In this document: piece after piece, positions 27,425 through 36,819 of the stretch
Position numbering within the stretch: position 1 is the first letter of the stretch
Layout of the letters: each line of letters begins with the position of its first letter
Assembly: GCA_902567785.1 (NCBI GenBank)
Contig: CACFOR010000001.1
Location: 114,924 to 178,923 of the forward strand
Direction of reading: 5' to 3'
DNA from: an uncultured Pelagibacteraceae bacterium
GTDB lineage: Bacteria; Pseudomonadota; Alphaproteobacteria; Pelagibacterales; Pelagibacteraceae
Length of the DNA: 64,000 nt
Translations under genes and position numbers: made by a program
The notes under the pieces: generated by a model
Seen by the model: the letters and a program-made list of their open reading frames with translations, nothing else
Database searches by the model: none
Told to the model about the DNA's origin: nothing

Positions 27425-29821
27425 ATGAGTAAATCTGATTTTTTTCCTTGCCTACCATTGAGGGACATAGTCGTATTTCCTGGAATGATGGTACCTTTGT
27501 TTGTCGGACGAGATAAGTCCATAAAATCATTAAATGAAGTAATGAAAACAAACAAAAAAATAATTTTAATAACACAAAAAAATGCAGAAATAGATGATCC
27601 AAAAGAAGATGATCTGTATTCTTTTGGATGTGAAAGTAAAATATTACAACTTTTAAAATTGCCCGATGGAACTGTGAAGGTTCTGGTAGAAGGACTTCAT
27701 AGAGTTAAAGTTATTGAATGTAAAAACGATAAAGACTTTTTAAAAACTTCAACAGAAGTAGTAGAGGATACAATTGATACAAAAGAAGATTTAGTATCTC
27801 TATCGATAGCAATAGTGAGAAAATTAGAAAAATTAACGAATCTAAATAAAAAAATTTCTAACGAACTACTTACAAGTTTAAAAGAACAAAAAAATCCAAC
27901 AAAAATTGCAAATCATATTTCTGGCCAATTAAATATATCTATTCCAGAAAAACAGAAATTATTAGAAATGATTGATTTAAAAATTAGATTAGAAAAATTA
28001 ATGGAACATATAGATAATGAAATTAATGTTATTGGAGTAGAGAGAAGAATAAGAGGAAGAGTAAAAAATCAAATGGAAAAAACCCAAAGAGAATATTATT
28101 TGAATGAACAAATGAAAGCTATCCAAAGAGAGCTAGGCGAAATAGAAGATGGAAAAGATGAAATAGCTAATTTACAAAAGGCTATACTTAGAGCAAAAAT
28201 GACAAAGGAAGCTTCAAAAAAATGTCTTTCAGAATTAAAAAAATTAAAATCCATGAGTGCTATGTCAGCCGAGGCAACAGTTGTGAGAAATTATCTTGAT
28301 TGGATGATTGAATTACCTTGGTATAACAAAGATAAAAAATTAGATACTATAGACATTTCAAAAGCTAAAAAAATCCTGGACGAAGATCACTATGGCTTAG
28401 ATAAAGTTAAAGAAAGAATAATTGAGTACCTAGCTGTTCAGAAAAGAGTAGGAAAAATAAAAGGAGCTATATTGTGCTTGGTAGGACCTCCTGGAGTTGG
28501 AAAGACTTCACTTGGTAAATCTATTGCAAGATCTACAGGAAGAAAATTTGTAAGAATATCTTTGGGCGGTATAAGAGATGAAGCTGAAATAAGAGGACAT
28601 AGAAGAACCTACATAGGTTCACTACCTGGAAAAATTATACAACAGATGAAAAAAGCGGGGACAAAAAATCCTCTATTTTTATTAGATGAAATTGATAAAG
28701 TTGGGTCAGATTATAGAGGAGACCCATCATCAGCGTTACTTGAAGCTTTAGATCCAGAGCAGAATGTAAACTTTAACGATCATTATTTAGAAGTCGATTA
28801 TGATCTTTCTGATGTTATGTTTGTTACTACTGCAAATACTTTAAATATTTTACCTCCATTGCTTGATAGATTGGAAGTTATTAGAATTCCTGGTTATACC
28901 GAAGATGAAAAAATAAATATTGCCAATAATTATTTAATTCCAAAACAAATTAAAGATAATGGGCTTAAAGAAGATGAGTTTAATTTGGAAACGGAAGTTC
29001 TTAAAGATGTAATAAGAAGCTATACAAAGGAAGCGGGTGTTCGTAATTTAGAAAGAGAAATTTCTAAATTGGCAAGAAAAACTGTAAAAAGAATTTTAAC
29101 AAAAGAATCTTCCGATGAAAAAATTGGTGTTAATAATATAAATGATTATCTAGGTGTTAAGAAATTCAAATATGGTGAAATTGAATCTGACAACAAGGTA
29201 GGAATAGTTACAGGACTAGCTTGGACAGAGTTTGGTGGAGAAATATTAAAAATTGAATCTGCAGTAATGCCTGGAAAAGGAAAAATGCAAATCACCGGTA
29301 AATTAGGTGATGTTATGCAAGAATCTGTTAAAGCGGCAAAATCTTATGTTAGATCTAAATCTTTAGAATTTGGTATTATCCCACCGATTTTTGAAAAAAA
29401 AGATTTTCATATTCACGTGCCCGAAGGAGCAACTCCCAAAGATGGTCCTTCAGCAGGTATAGCTATGGTAACTTCTATAATTTCATCAATTACTGGGATT
29501 CCTGTAGACAAAACTATTGCTATGACTGGAGAGGTAACATTAAGAGGTCATGTTTTACCTATTGGAGGATTGAAAGAAAAACTCCTAGCCGCTCATAGAG
29601 CAGGAATAGCTAAAGTCATAATACCAGAGGAAAACAAGAAGGATTTAGCAGAAATACCAAAAAATATATTAGATAAAATTGAAATAAATACAGTAAAAAC
29701 AGTAGATGAAGTTTTGAAAATTGCACTTATAAAAGAGTTAAAACCGGTTGAATGGATTGAAGTAGAAAATATAACTAAATCTAAAATTAATGATAAGACA
29801 ACAGGAGAAGTTGCTCATTAA
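27425..29821 (+). CDS. lon: ATP-dependent protease Lon
   Basis: AAA+ serine protease removing damaged and regulatory proteins. The 798 residues have the LonN substrate domain (LPLRDIVVFPGMMVPLFVGR), a coiled-coil part (YYLNEQMKAIQRELGE), Walker A GPPGVGKT at 354-361, Walker B LFLLDEIDKV and the protease domain with PKDGPSAG (Ser676) and the Lys in LKEKLLAAHRAG. All active residues are present. Its end abuts a convergent glycosyltransferase gene by 1 bp. In many alphaproteobacteria an HU gene follows lon; here it does not. Confidence 0.97.
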   Translation: MSKSDFFPCLPLRDIVVFPGMMVPLFVGRDKSIKSLNEVMKTNKKIILITQKNAEIDDPKEDDLYSFGCESKILQLLKLPDGTVKVLVEGLHRVKVIECKNDKDFLKTSTEVVEDTIDTKEDLVSLSIAIVRKLEKLTNLNKKISNELLTSLKEQKNPTKIANHISGQLNISIPEKQKLLEMIDLKIRLEKLMEHIDNEINVIGVERRIRGRVKNQMEKTQREYYLNEQMKAIQRELGEIEDGKDEIANLQKAILRAKMTKEASKKCLSELKKLKSMSAMSAEATVVRNYLDWMIELPWYNKDKKLDTIDISKAKKILDEDHYGLDKVKERIIEYLAVQKRVGKIKGAILCLVGPPGVGKTSLGKSIARSTGRKFVRISLGGIRDEAEIRGHRRTYIGSLPGKIIQQMKKAGTKNPLFLLDEIDKVGSDYRGDPSSALLEALDPEQNVNFNDHYLEVDYDLSDVMFVTTANTLNILPPLLDRLEVIRIPGYTEDEKINIANNYLIPKQIKDNGLKEDEFNLETEVLKDVIRSYTKEAGVRNLEREISKLARKTVKRILTKESSDEKIGVNNINDYLGVKKFKYGEIESDNKVGIVTGLAWTEFGGEILKIESAVMPGKGKMQITGKLGDVMQESVKAAKSYVRSKSLEFGIIPPIFEKKDFHIHVPEGATPKDGPSAGIAMVTSIISSITGIPVDKTIAMTGEVTLRGHVLPIGGLKEKLLAAHRAGIAKVIIPEENKKDLAEIPKNILDKIEINTVKTVDEVLKIALIKELKPVEWIEVENITKSKINDKTTGEVAH

Positions 29822-29822
29822 T

Positions 29823-30716
29823 TTAAATTTCGATCCATTTCATATATTTTTTATAATTATCTGATAAATATTCAGGCATTTCAGACAAAGGAACTTTGCT
29901 AAGAGATTTTGACGCACTCCATTTATAACCTCTTTTATCAACACCGAGATCATATAATATTTTATTGTTTTTAATTTTTTCTTTAATATCTTCTAAATTC
30001 AATCCGCTTGCCTCAAAATCTTGGTGGTGTAGAAAATTTTGAAATTTTTTTTCTAAATCTTCAGCTGATTTAATATTCGTAAAATGCCAACCACCATTTT
30101 CGATATAGTTAATTTTATTATATTTTTTTTTAGAAAAAAATATATCTAATCTCCAAAAAGGATATTTTCTATGTCTGACATTTCGCAACCATTGTGGCGA
30201 TATGAAGTCTTTTTTCTTACATGCTCTAGAACCATGCCAAATTAAATCTTTATAAAGTAAGTTGAATTTGTAGTAAAATATTTTTTGTTTAAATATAACT
30301 ATTTTTTTATTGATATTTTTAAAATCAACTTCTTTTAAATTTGGTATTTCATCAATATCGCTTATCAAAATAACGTCATCATCTTGAGCTTCTTCAAGAA
30401 CAATTCCTGCCATTTCTCTTTGATAATTTTCTCTCTTTAAACTATTGTTGATTAATTTATTACCTCTAGTTTCTTCACTATCATCATGCTTTATTATTTC
30501 TAAATTTGTTGGAATTTTATCTACAACTTTATAAATAATCTTGTCTTTAAATTTTGAAAATTTATTAATATCAAAAATTAAATTCTTAGATTTCCCGCTA
30601 TGCATATAAGAGGCTTCAGTGATAACAAACTTATCTACATATTCATTCATGATGTTAAGCCTGAGATCTAAAAGCATCTCCTCATCAAAAAACATAAAAC
30701 AATCGTAGATTTTCAT
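29823..30716 (-). CDS. Glycosyltransferase family 17-like protein
   Basis: The start chosen is ATG 30716 (MKIYDCFMFFDEEMLLDLRL), 18 codons inside the ORF-track start, because the family begins there and the upstream residues look random. MKIYDCFxFxxELxxLxxRL, FVITEASYMHSGKSK, the acidic SDIDEIPNL and GGWHFTNIK are marks of GT17, known from beta-1,4-N-acetylglucosaminyl transfer in eukaryotes and found in many bacterial surface-sugar clusters. About 297 residues, no membrane segment. The bacterial acceptor is unknown. It is divergent from the epimerase fusion gene and part of the accessory sugar segment. Confidence 0.82.
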   Translation of the reverse strand: MKIYDCFMFFDEEMLLDLRLNIMNEYVDKFVITEASYMHSGKSKNLIFDINKFSKFKDKIIYKVVDKIPTNLEIIKHDDSEETRGNKLINNSLKRENYQREMAGIVLEEAQDDDVILISDIDEIPNLKEVDFKNINKKIVIFKQKIFYYKFNLLYKDLIWHGSRACKKKDFISPQWLRNVRHRKYPFWRLDIFFSKKKYNKINYIENGGWHFTNIKSAEDLEKKFQNFLHHQDFEASGLNLEDIKEKIKNNKILYDLGVDKRGYKWSASKSLSKVPLSEMPEYLSDNYKKYMKWIEI

Positions 30717-30804
30717 ATATAATTGAAAATTAAATTTATTTAATATAAGTCTTTGCCATAGTAATAACATAAAGATCTAATTTTAATAAAGAACAATAAT
30801 AGTT

Positions 30805-33351
30805 ATGTTTAAAAAAATCGTCATTACAGGTGGTCTTGGTTATATAGGAACGGAGATCTGCAAAATATATTCGGGCGAGAGTTGGAAAAATCAAATTACG
30901 GTAATAGATAATCGCTTTATATCCGAAAGAGTCAATCAATTGAGAAATTGGGGTATTAATTTTGTTAACGCAGACATAAGAGACAAAGAAAAAGTTAAAC
31001 AATTTTTACATGAAGCAGATGTAGTAATTCATTTAGCAGGAGTTACGGATGTCGCAAGAACCAAAGAAGAAATAAATCTTGAAAAAGATAAAGAAATGAA
31101 TGATGTTGCTGAAAAAGGTACATCTGTCATACTGTCTGAATCTTCTAAAAATTGTAAAATAATATTCCCATCTACACACGTTGTCTTTGAAGGAAAACAG
31201 GAAAAAGAAACAGAAATCGAAGAAGATGATAAAAAGATTCCCGTATTATCTTACTCTACAGGCAAGGATAAAAATGAAGAACAGATAAAAGAATCTGGAA
31301 AAAATTATATTATACTTAGATTGGGTTCAGTATATGGATATTCAACCGATACAATGAGATTAAATATAATGCCGAATTTATTTTCTAAAATTGCTTCTCA
31401 AAATGAAACAATCAAACTTTTTTCAGGTGGTAAACAATTAAAATGTTTAGTTCCTTTAATTGATGTAGCTAGATGCTTTAAATTTATGGAGGAAAGGGAA
31501 GATATAAAATTTGAGACTTTTAATGTATCAAAAGATAAAGTTACGGTGGAACAAGTTGCGAGTATTTGTAAAAAAATTAATTCAAAAGTAAAAATTATTA
31601 AAACTGATCACAAAATTCCTAACCAAGGCTATGCACTGTCAAACAAAAAACTTTTAAGCAAAGGATTCAAATTTCTTTATGGATTGGAAGAATCAATAAA
31701 AGAAATGATTTTCAAATGGTCAAAACAAGATATTACCAAAAATCTGGAACACGTTAAAAAGGGAGAAAAAGATTTTGTAGATCATAGAGGACGAATAAGC
31801 AATCATGAGTTGCCTGAGCCGATAAATTTAATTGGGTATATTGATTCAAAAAAAGGAAGTGTAAGAGCAAATCATTTTCATCCCATACAAGAACAGAAAT
31901 GTTTATTGATAAAAGGACAGTTTATTAGTGTTTATAAAGATTTATTAAACGAAAACTCACAGAAAGTAACCCACGTCGTAAATGAAGGGGATTTAATTAT
32001 AACGAAACCAAATGTTGCTCACTCAATGGTTTTTACAAAAGATTCAATCTTTTTAAATTTAGTTAGAGGTGAAAGAGAACATGAAAATTATGGAGTTACA
32101 CATACCAAAAAATATATTTTAGTACAGAAAGAAGAAAAGGATTTATTAATAAAAAATTATAAGTTTGATTGTCGTTCATGTGGAAAAACAAATCTTAAAA
32201 GGGTAGTTTCTTTAGGCTATCAACCGCTGGCAAATAATTTATTAAATAAGAAAGATTCTAAATGCGAATTATATCCATTGGAAATGAATTACTGTTTAGA
32301 TTGCCATAATTGTCAATTATCAGTTGTTGTTGATCCAAAAAAAATGTTTTCAAACTATTTGTATTTATCCTCTACTTCAAAAACTTTTAGAAAACATTTT
32401 GAAGATGCAGCTCAAAAATATATTAAAGAGTTAAAACTATTGCCAAAAAAATCATACATAGTGGATATTGGAAGCAATGATGGTGTTGCTTTAAAACCAT
32501 TTAAAGAATTAGGATTTAAAAAAATTTTAGGAATAGAACCAGCTAAAAATTTAGCAAAATTAGCAAATAGGAATAAAATTAAAACTGTTAACTGTTTTCT
32601 TGAAGAAAGAAGTTTAAAAAAAATAAAAAAAAATGCTGATGTTATACTTGCTTCGAATGTATTTGCTCACTCAGACAAATTAAAAGAAATGACTGAATGC
32701 ATGTTAAAAATTTTAAAAAATAAAGGTACAATAATTATAGAAGTGCAGTACCTTCTCAATACTTTGCAAGATCTTACTTTTGATAACATTTATCACGAAC
32801 ATTACAATTATTGGTCATTAACATCATTAGTAAATTTTTTTTCTAAATACAAGGCAAAAATAGTTAAAGCTGAGAGAATCAATACTCATGGTGGATCTTT
32901 GAGAATTTATGTAAAAAAAGATAAAAACTATAAAGAAGACAAAAGCATTAAAAGTTTATTAAAAGAGGAAGAGCAATTTGGTATTAAGAAGTATAATACC
33001 TATGAAAAATTTGGAGAAAAAATATATTTAATTAAAAAAAACGTTAAAAAAAATATTAAAAAATTAAAAAACAATGAAAAAAAATTAATAGGTTACGGTT
33101 CACCAGCTAAAGCAACTACAGCGCTAAATTTTTTTGGTATTTCTGATGAACTAGAATTTATAGTAGAGGATAATAAATTGAAACATGGAAAATTTCTACC
33201 TGGAATGAAAATTCCTATTATTTCTAAAAGTAGTGTGAAAGGAAAGTTTGACTGTGCCCTAGTTTTGGCATGGAATTTTTTTGATGAAATTAAAAAGAAA
33301 AATAGGGATTTAGCTAATAAATTTATAAGCATTAAAGATTTAGAGAATTAA
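30805..33351 (+). CDS. Three-module sugar enzyme: SDR epimerase/reductase, cupin, C-methyltransferase
   Basis: An 848 residue fusion. Module 1 (about 1-310) is an extended SDR with NAD site TGGLGYIG (8-15), HLAGVTDVA and Y150-S-T-G-K154. Module 2 (about 318-440) is a cupin: RANHFHPIQEQKCLLIKG and KPNVAHSMVF, resembling CapF-type or 3,5-epimerase-type sugar cupins. Module 3 (about 450-848) is a SAM-dependent sugar C-methyltransferase: zinc-ribbon cysteines C456/C459 and C497/C500/C503, SAM motif VDIGSNDG (553-560), YHEHYNYWS, THGGSLRIYV and the C-terminal YGSPAKATTALNFFG of the TylC3/NovU class. One chain could reshape and C-methylate a nucleotide sugar for a surface glycan. The exact product is unknown. 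Each module is usually a separate protein or at most a pair. Confidence 0.85.
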   Translation: MFKKIVITGGLGYIGTEICKIYSGESWKNQITVIDNRFISERVNQLRNWGINFVNADIRDKEKVKQFLHEADVVIHLAGVTDVARTKEEINLEKDKEMNDVAEKGTSVILSESSKNCKIIFPSTHVVFEGKQEKETEIEEDDKKIPVLSYSTGKDKNEEQIKESGKNYIILRLGSVYGYSTDTMRLNIMPNLFSKIASQNETIKLFSGGKQLKCLVPLIDVARCFKFMEEREDIKFETFNVSKDKVTVEQVASICKKINSKVKIIKTDHKIPNQGYALSNKKLLSKGFKFLYGLEESIKEMIFKWSKQDITKNLEHVKKGEKDFVDHRGRISNHELPEPINLIGYIDSKKGSVRANHFHPIQEQKCLLIKGQFISVYKDLLNENSQKVTHVVNEGDLIITKPNVAHSMVFTKDSIFLNLVRGEREHENYGVTHTKKYILVQKEEKDLLIKNYKFDCRSCGKTNLKRVVSLGYQPLANNLLNKKDSKCELYPLEMNYCLDCHNCQLSVVVDPKKMFSNYLYLSSTSKTFRKHFEDAAQKYIKELKLLPKKSYIVDIGSNDGVALKPFKELGFKKILGIEPAKNLAKLANRNKIKTVNCFLEERSLKKIKKNADVILASNVFAHSDKLKEMTECMLKILKNKGTIIIEVQYLLNTLQDLTFDNIYHEHYNYWSLTSLVNFFSKYKAKIVKAERINTHGGSLRIYVKKDKNYKEDKSIKSLLKEEEQFGIKKYNTYEKFGEKIYLIKKNVKKNIKKLKNNEKKLIGYGSPAKATTALNFFGISDELEFIVEDNKLKHGKFLPGMKIPIISKSSVKGKFDCALVLAWNFFDEIKKKNRDLANKFISIKDLEN

Positions 33352-33397
33352 ATTTACTTTATCACCTGCGTACTGTAAAAAGTTTGAAAATATAATA

Positions 33398-33473
33398 GGG
33401 TGGTTAGCTCAGTTGGTAGAGCATCTCGTTTACACCGAGAGGGTCATAGGTTCGAGTCCTTTACCACCCACCA
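33398..33473 (+). tRNA. tRNA-Val (anticodon UAC)
   Basis: GGGTGGT pairs with ACCACCC, followed by A and encoded CCA. The anticodon arm TCTCG-TTTACAC-CGAGA gives TAC. D-arm TAGCTCAGTTGGTAGAGCA and T-arm AGGTTCGAGTCCT are regular. Two bp before tRNA-Asp, so both are likely co-transcribed. Confidence 0.97.
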
Positions 33474-33475
33474 AT

Positions 33476-33552
33476 GGGGGTGTAGCTCAGTTGGTTAGAG
33501 CGCCTGCCTGTCACGCAGGAGGTCGCGGGTTCGAGTCCCGTCACTCCCGCCA
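33476..33552 (+). tRNA. tRNA-Asp (anticodon GUC)
   Basis: GGGGGTG pairs with CACTCCC (one G-U pair), followed by G and encoded CCA. The anticodon arm CCTGC-CTGTCAC-GCAGG gives GTC. T-arm CGGGTTCGAGTCCCG. The 3' end is 6 bp from the end of the convergent DUF5672 gene. Confidence 0.97.
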
Positions 33553-33558
33553 TTAAAA

Positions 33559-34257
33559 TCATTCTTGGCTCAGAGAATGTAATATATATTTTTTGTAAAA
33601 ATATTCTCTCAAATGTTTTCCATGAAAACCAAATACTGAATTTAGATTTTGCTCATAAAGATTATTTTCATTTTCTATTGAAAATTGTGCAGCAAGTTTT
33701 GGAGGAGCAAAACGAATATCATTATCCAACATTTTCTCATAAAGATAATGACAAATAATAACATCCTCAGATTTGATAGGAAATTTTAATAATTCAAATT
33801 TTATTTTTGATGTAGTTTCTACTAATTTTCTACTACGTAAAGAAAAACCTCCATTACCTACAGGATTTTTTTCCATATTTAATTCTAGGTTTGGATTTAT
33901 TCTAACTTTATTTGACCAAGGTGCTCCTATATAATCAAAATTTAAAAATTGTTCATTCCAAAGTTCAAAATTTACTACAAAACTATCAGATTGAATTATT
34001 AAACAATGAGAGGTATCAAAGTATTTGTGTAAATCTTCAATAATTAAACGATTATATCCATTCACATCCATTGGTGAAATTGGCAGATATTCTATATTAG
34101 GATATTTTCTATTTGGAAATGATGACGATAAAAGTTTTATCGAAGCAAAGTCAATATTCTCTGATGAAATTTTCAAGTTAAAGTTTGTTTGCTCAATTTC
34201 AATGGATGTTGCAGCTAAAAGAGTAACATTAGATAAATTTAATTTTTTTTTATACAT
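33559..34257 (-). CDS. DUF5672-type putative glycosyltransferase
   Basis: A 232 residue protein. HCLIIQSDSFVVN (acidic donor-site-like), FLNFDYIGAPW, NPVGNGGFSLRSRKLV and SEDVIICHYLYEKM form the conserved core of DUF5672, a family common in sugar clusters and thought to be GT-A-like. FGFHGKHLREYF near the end is also typical. Function is inferred from the family and from its place 4 bp downstream of a GT4 gene on the same strand. No membrane segment. Confidence 0.75.
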   Translation of the reverse strand: MYKKKLNLSNVTLLAATSIEIEQTNFNLKISSENIDFASIKLLSSSFPNRKYPNIEYLPISPMDVNGYNRLIIEDLHKYFDTSHCLIIQSDSFVVNFELWNEQFLNFDYIGAPWSNKVRINPNLELNMEKNPVGNGGFSLRSRKLVETTSKIKFELLKFPIKSEDVIICHYLYEKMLDNDIRFAPPKLAAQFSIENENNLYEQNLNSVFGFHGKHLREYFYKKYILHSLSQE

Positions 34258-34261
34258 GTTT

Positions 34262-35140
34262 TTATCTTGAATTAAAAAGTTTAATTATATTTTTGGCTAC
34301 AGTTTTTTTATCAAATTTAATCTTATATTTTTTTCCAAGATCTAACGCTATTTTTCTATTTTTTTCATAATTTTTATCTAACATTATTATTTTATTCATT
34401 ATAGAATCAACTTTTGGTTCACAAATGAAATTTGTAGGAGAAAACTCTTTTGCTGTTAAATTATCTGAGCAGGTAATAGGTATAGCACCACAAATCATTC
34501 CTTCTATCATTGGTAAACCTAAACCTTCAGCTCTAGAGGTTAGCAAAACATATTTCGATGAATTATAAATTTTATTTAACTCATCATCTGGAATAACTCC
34601 TAGATATTTTCCACAACCTGGATCCTCAGGTCCACAGATTTTGATGGTTTCTAAACTTTTGTAAAGCTTGTTAATACTTTCGTGAGCTAAAGAAAATCTT
34701 TTTATAGGATCATTGGCTCTTCCAACATAAAGAAACATATTATCTTTCTTAATCTTTTCATCAAAATACACATCTTTTATAGGATTATAAATTACATCAA
34801 TTTTTTTATTGTAAAATTTGTTTAAATCTTTTTTAACTTTAAAACTTATCGTTGTTACTGAATCAGCATGGACAAAATATTCTTTTACCAATGCTTGTGT
34901 AACTTCATTGATTCGAGGCATATGCCATGGAACATCTAAAAAGTTTAATATTAAATATCCTTTTGGATATTTTTTTTTTATTAGTAAGGCTTCTTCATAA
35001 CTACTTGGATCATTGGAATATATAATATCTGGAGATTCGTCAGTTAAAATATGACCCAAAGCCTTCATGCCTTCTCTTATTCTTGGTATTTGAAATATGT
35101 AACCTTCTGCACCTACAATCGAAATTTTAATTGTATTCAT
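34262..35140 (-). CDS. Glycosyltransferase family 4
   Basis: The start chosen is ATG 35140 (MNTIKISIVGAEGYIFQIPRI), 28 codons inside the ORF-track start, since the upstream residues do not fit a GT-B N-terminus. About 292 residues. FLYVGRANDPIKRFSLA, YVLLTSRAEGLGLPMIEGMICGAIPITC and EFSPTNFICEP are classical GT4 C-domain motifs with the donor-binding EGLGLPMIEG. Divergent from nuoA across 170 bp; forms a two-gene unit with the DUF5672 gene. Confidence 0.88.
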   Translation of the reverse strand: MNTIKISIVGAEGYIFQIPRIREGMKALGHILTDESPDIIYSNDPSSYEEALLIKKKYPKGYLILNFLDVPWHMPRINEVTQALVKEYFVHADSVTTISFKVKKDLNKFYNKKIDVIYNPIKDVYFDEKIKKDNMFLYVGRANDPIKRFSLAHESINKLYKSLETIKICGPEDPGCGKYLGVIPDDELNKIYNSSKYVLLTSRAEGLGLPMIEGMICGAIPITCSDNLTAKEFSPTNFICEPKVDSIMNKIIMLDKNYEKNRKIALDLGKKYKIKFDKKTVAKNIIKLFNSR

Positions 35141-35265
35141 AAAAATTAATTTATCTATGCCACAGATCAGACACAAGACTCTATATTTTCTGTTTAGAAA
35201 AAATTCAATAGTCAATGAAATCAAGGTTATTTTAGGTTGTTAGTATTTTATTTAATTACAATATG

Positions 35266-35299
35266 ACATCTGTATGTATCAAAACATCTGTTGTATAAA
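35266..35299 (+). promoter_or_regulatory. Direct repeat upstream of nuoA
   Basis: ACATCTGTATGTAT (from 35266) and ACATCTGTTGTAT (from 35284) are near-identical and 18 bp apart. The second contains a TATAAA that could serve as -10. The 170 bp between the GT4 and nuoA starts is the only long spacer before the complex I operon, so its promoter should lie here. No good -35 was found. Confidence 0.3.
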
Positions 35300-35310
35300 T
35301 ATTAGTTATA

Positions 35311-35679
35311 ATGGTAACTGAATTTTTAAAAGACTACTTATCAATAATAATCTTTCTATTTCTCGCTTTATTATTAAGCGTAGGTTTTATTGTATTAAAT
35401 TTTTTATTTTCACCAAAAAAACCAGACCCTGAAAAACTTTCAGCATACGAGTGTGGCTTTGAAGCATTTGGAGATTCAAGAATAGAATTTGATGTAAGAT
35501 TTTATTTAGTAGCAATTTTATTTATAATTTTTGATTTAGAGGTAGCTTTTCTGTTTCCTTGGGCAATATCTCTTGGAAGCATTGGTTCATTAGGATTTTG
35601 GTCAATGATGATTTTTCTTTTTGTTTTAACCATTGGATTTATTTATGAATGGAAGAAAGGAGCATTAGATTGGGATTAA
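35311..35679 (+). CDS. nuoA: NADH-quinone oxidoreductase subunit A
   Basis: Small membrane subunit of complex I at the quinone-site junction. 122 residues with three membrane segments (about 11-33, 64-86, 92-114). [43 protein letters not shown] holds the conserved Cys-Gly-Phe loop and the Asp/Glu residues of TM2. First gene of the 14-gene nuo operon. Confidence 0.96.
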   Translation: MVTEFLKDYLSIIIFLFLALLLSVGFIVLNFLFSPKKPDPEKLSAYECGFEAFGDSRIEFDVRFYLVAILFIIFDLEVAFLFPWAISLGSIGSLGFWSMMIFLFVLTIGFIYEWKKGALDWD

Positions 35680-35680
35680 A

Positions 35681-36205
35681 ATGTATAACTTTAATCAAAA
35701 TAATAATCAAATACCCGAAGAATTTAAGAAAGTTTCAAAAGACTTTAGAGAAAAAGGATTTATCACAACTTCTTCTGAAAATTTAATTAATTGGGCAAGA
35801 ACAGGATCGTTGCATTGGATGACTTTCGGGCTAGCTTGTTGTGCAGTTGAGATGATGCAAACATCTATGCCCAGATATGATCTAGAGAGATTTGGAGCGG
35901 CACCAAGAGCGTCACCTAGACAATCTGATGTGATGATAGTAGCGGGGACTCTCACGAACAAAATGGCTGCACCTCTTAGAAAAGTATATGATCAAATGCC
36001 AGAACCAAGATATGTCATATCTATGGGAAGCTGTGCAAATGGAGGAGGTTATTATCATTATTCTTATTCAGTTGTAAGAGGGTGTGATCGAATTGTTCCT
36101 GTAGATATTTATGTACCTGGTTGTCCACCAACAGCAGAAGCATTACTTTACGGAATTTTACAATTACAAAAAAAAATTAGAAGAAAAGGAAGTTTAGAAA
36201 GATAA
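35681..36205 (+). CDS. nuoB: NADH-quinone oxidoreductase subunit B
   Basis: Carries cluster N2, the last Fe-S centre before quinone. 174 residues with [21 protein letters not shown] and [15 protein letters not shown] giving the four cluster cysteines. One bp behind nuoA. Confidence 0.97.
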   Translation: MYNFNQNNNQIPEEFKKVSKDFREKGFITTSSENLINWARTGSLHWMTFGLACCAVEMMQTSMPRYDLERFGAAPRASPRQSDVMIVAGTLTNKMAAPLRKVYDQMPEPRYVISMGSCANGGGYYHYSYSVVRGCDRIVPVDIYVPGCPPTAEALLYGILQLQKKIRRKGSLER

Positions 36206-36207
36206 TA

Positions 36208-36819
36208 ATGACAATAACTGTTAATGATCTGGAAAGAACAGTTAATTCAGGATTAGCGACAGCTGTTATAAAATCTGAAATAAATTTTAATCAACTTTTT
36301 ATTGACATAAGTGTAGAAAATTTAACCTCAACTATTTTATTTTTAAAAACAAATCATAAATGTAAGTTTAAACAATTAATCGATATTACAGCTGTAGACT
36401 ATCCGGAGAAAGAAAAAAGATTTAAAGTAGTCTATCTATTGCTTAGCCATGAAAATAATTTAAGAATAGTGATCAATGCAGACATAGATGAAAATACAAA
36501 AGTTCCATCAATTACAAAAATTTTTCCTTCAGCAAATTGGATGGAAAGAGAGGTTTTTGATATGTATGGAATTTTTTTTAAAGAACATCCTGACCTAAGA
36601 AGAATTCTTACAGATTACGGTTTTAAAGGTTATCCACTTAGAAAAGATTTTCCTTTAACAGGGCACACAGAAGTTAGATACAGCGAAGATAAGAAAAAAG
36701 TAATATCTGAGCCAGTCAAATTGAACCAGGAATATAGAGATTTTGATTTTGATAGCCCTTGGGAAGGAACGAAATATATTAAAGAAGATTTAGACAAAGA
36801 TAAAAATAATAGTAAATAA
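36208..36819 (+). CDS. nuoC: NADH-quinone oxidoreductase subunit C
   Basis: Peripheral-arm subunit of 203 residues. [40 protein letters not shown] is the 30 kDa subunit signature, shown here in parts: [10 protein letters not shown] and [13 protein letters not shown]. Its last base overlaps the nuoD ATG; nuoC and nuoD are separate genes, unlike the fused form of E. coli. Confidence 0.96.
   Translation: MTITVNDLERTVNSGLATAVIKSEINFNQLFIDISVENLTSTILFLKTNHKCKFKQLIDITAVDYPEKEKRFKVVYLLLSHENNLRIVINADIDENTKVPSITKIFPSANWMEREVFDMYGIFFKEHPDLRRILTDYGFKGYPLRKDFPLTGHTEVRYSEDKKKVISEPVKLNQEYRDFDFDSPWEGTKYIKEDLDKDKNNSK

Noticed and set aside
30736-31002. 88 residue minus-strand ORF overlapping the fusion gene start
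   Set aside because: Antisense to the SDR NAD-binding region, which is clearly coding on the plus strand.
33391-33396. Perfect TATAAT just before tRNA-Val
   Set aside because: It ends 1 bp before the mature tRNA, so transcription would start inside the tRNA. No matching -35 at the correct distance.
29823-35140. A mobile element or prophage at the tRNA pair
   Set aside because: No integrase, transposase, phage gene or repeated tRNA end with attachment-site character was seen; only the gene content suggests an accessory segment.
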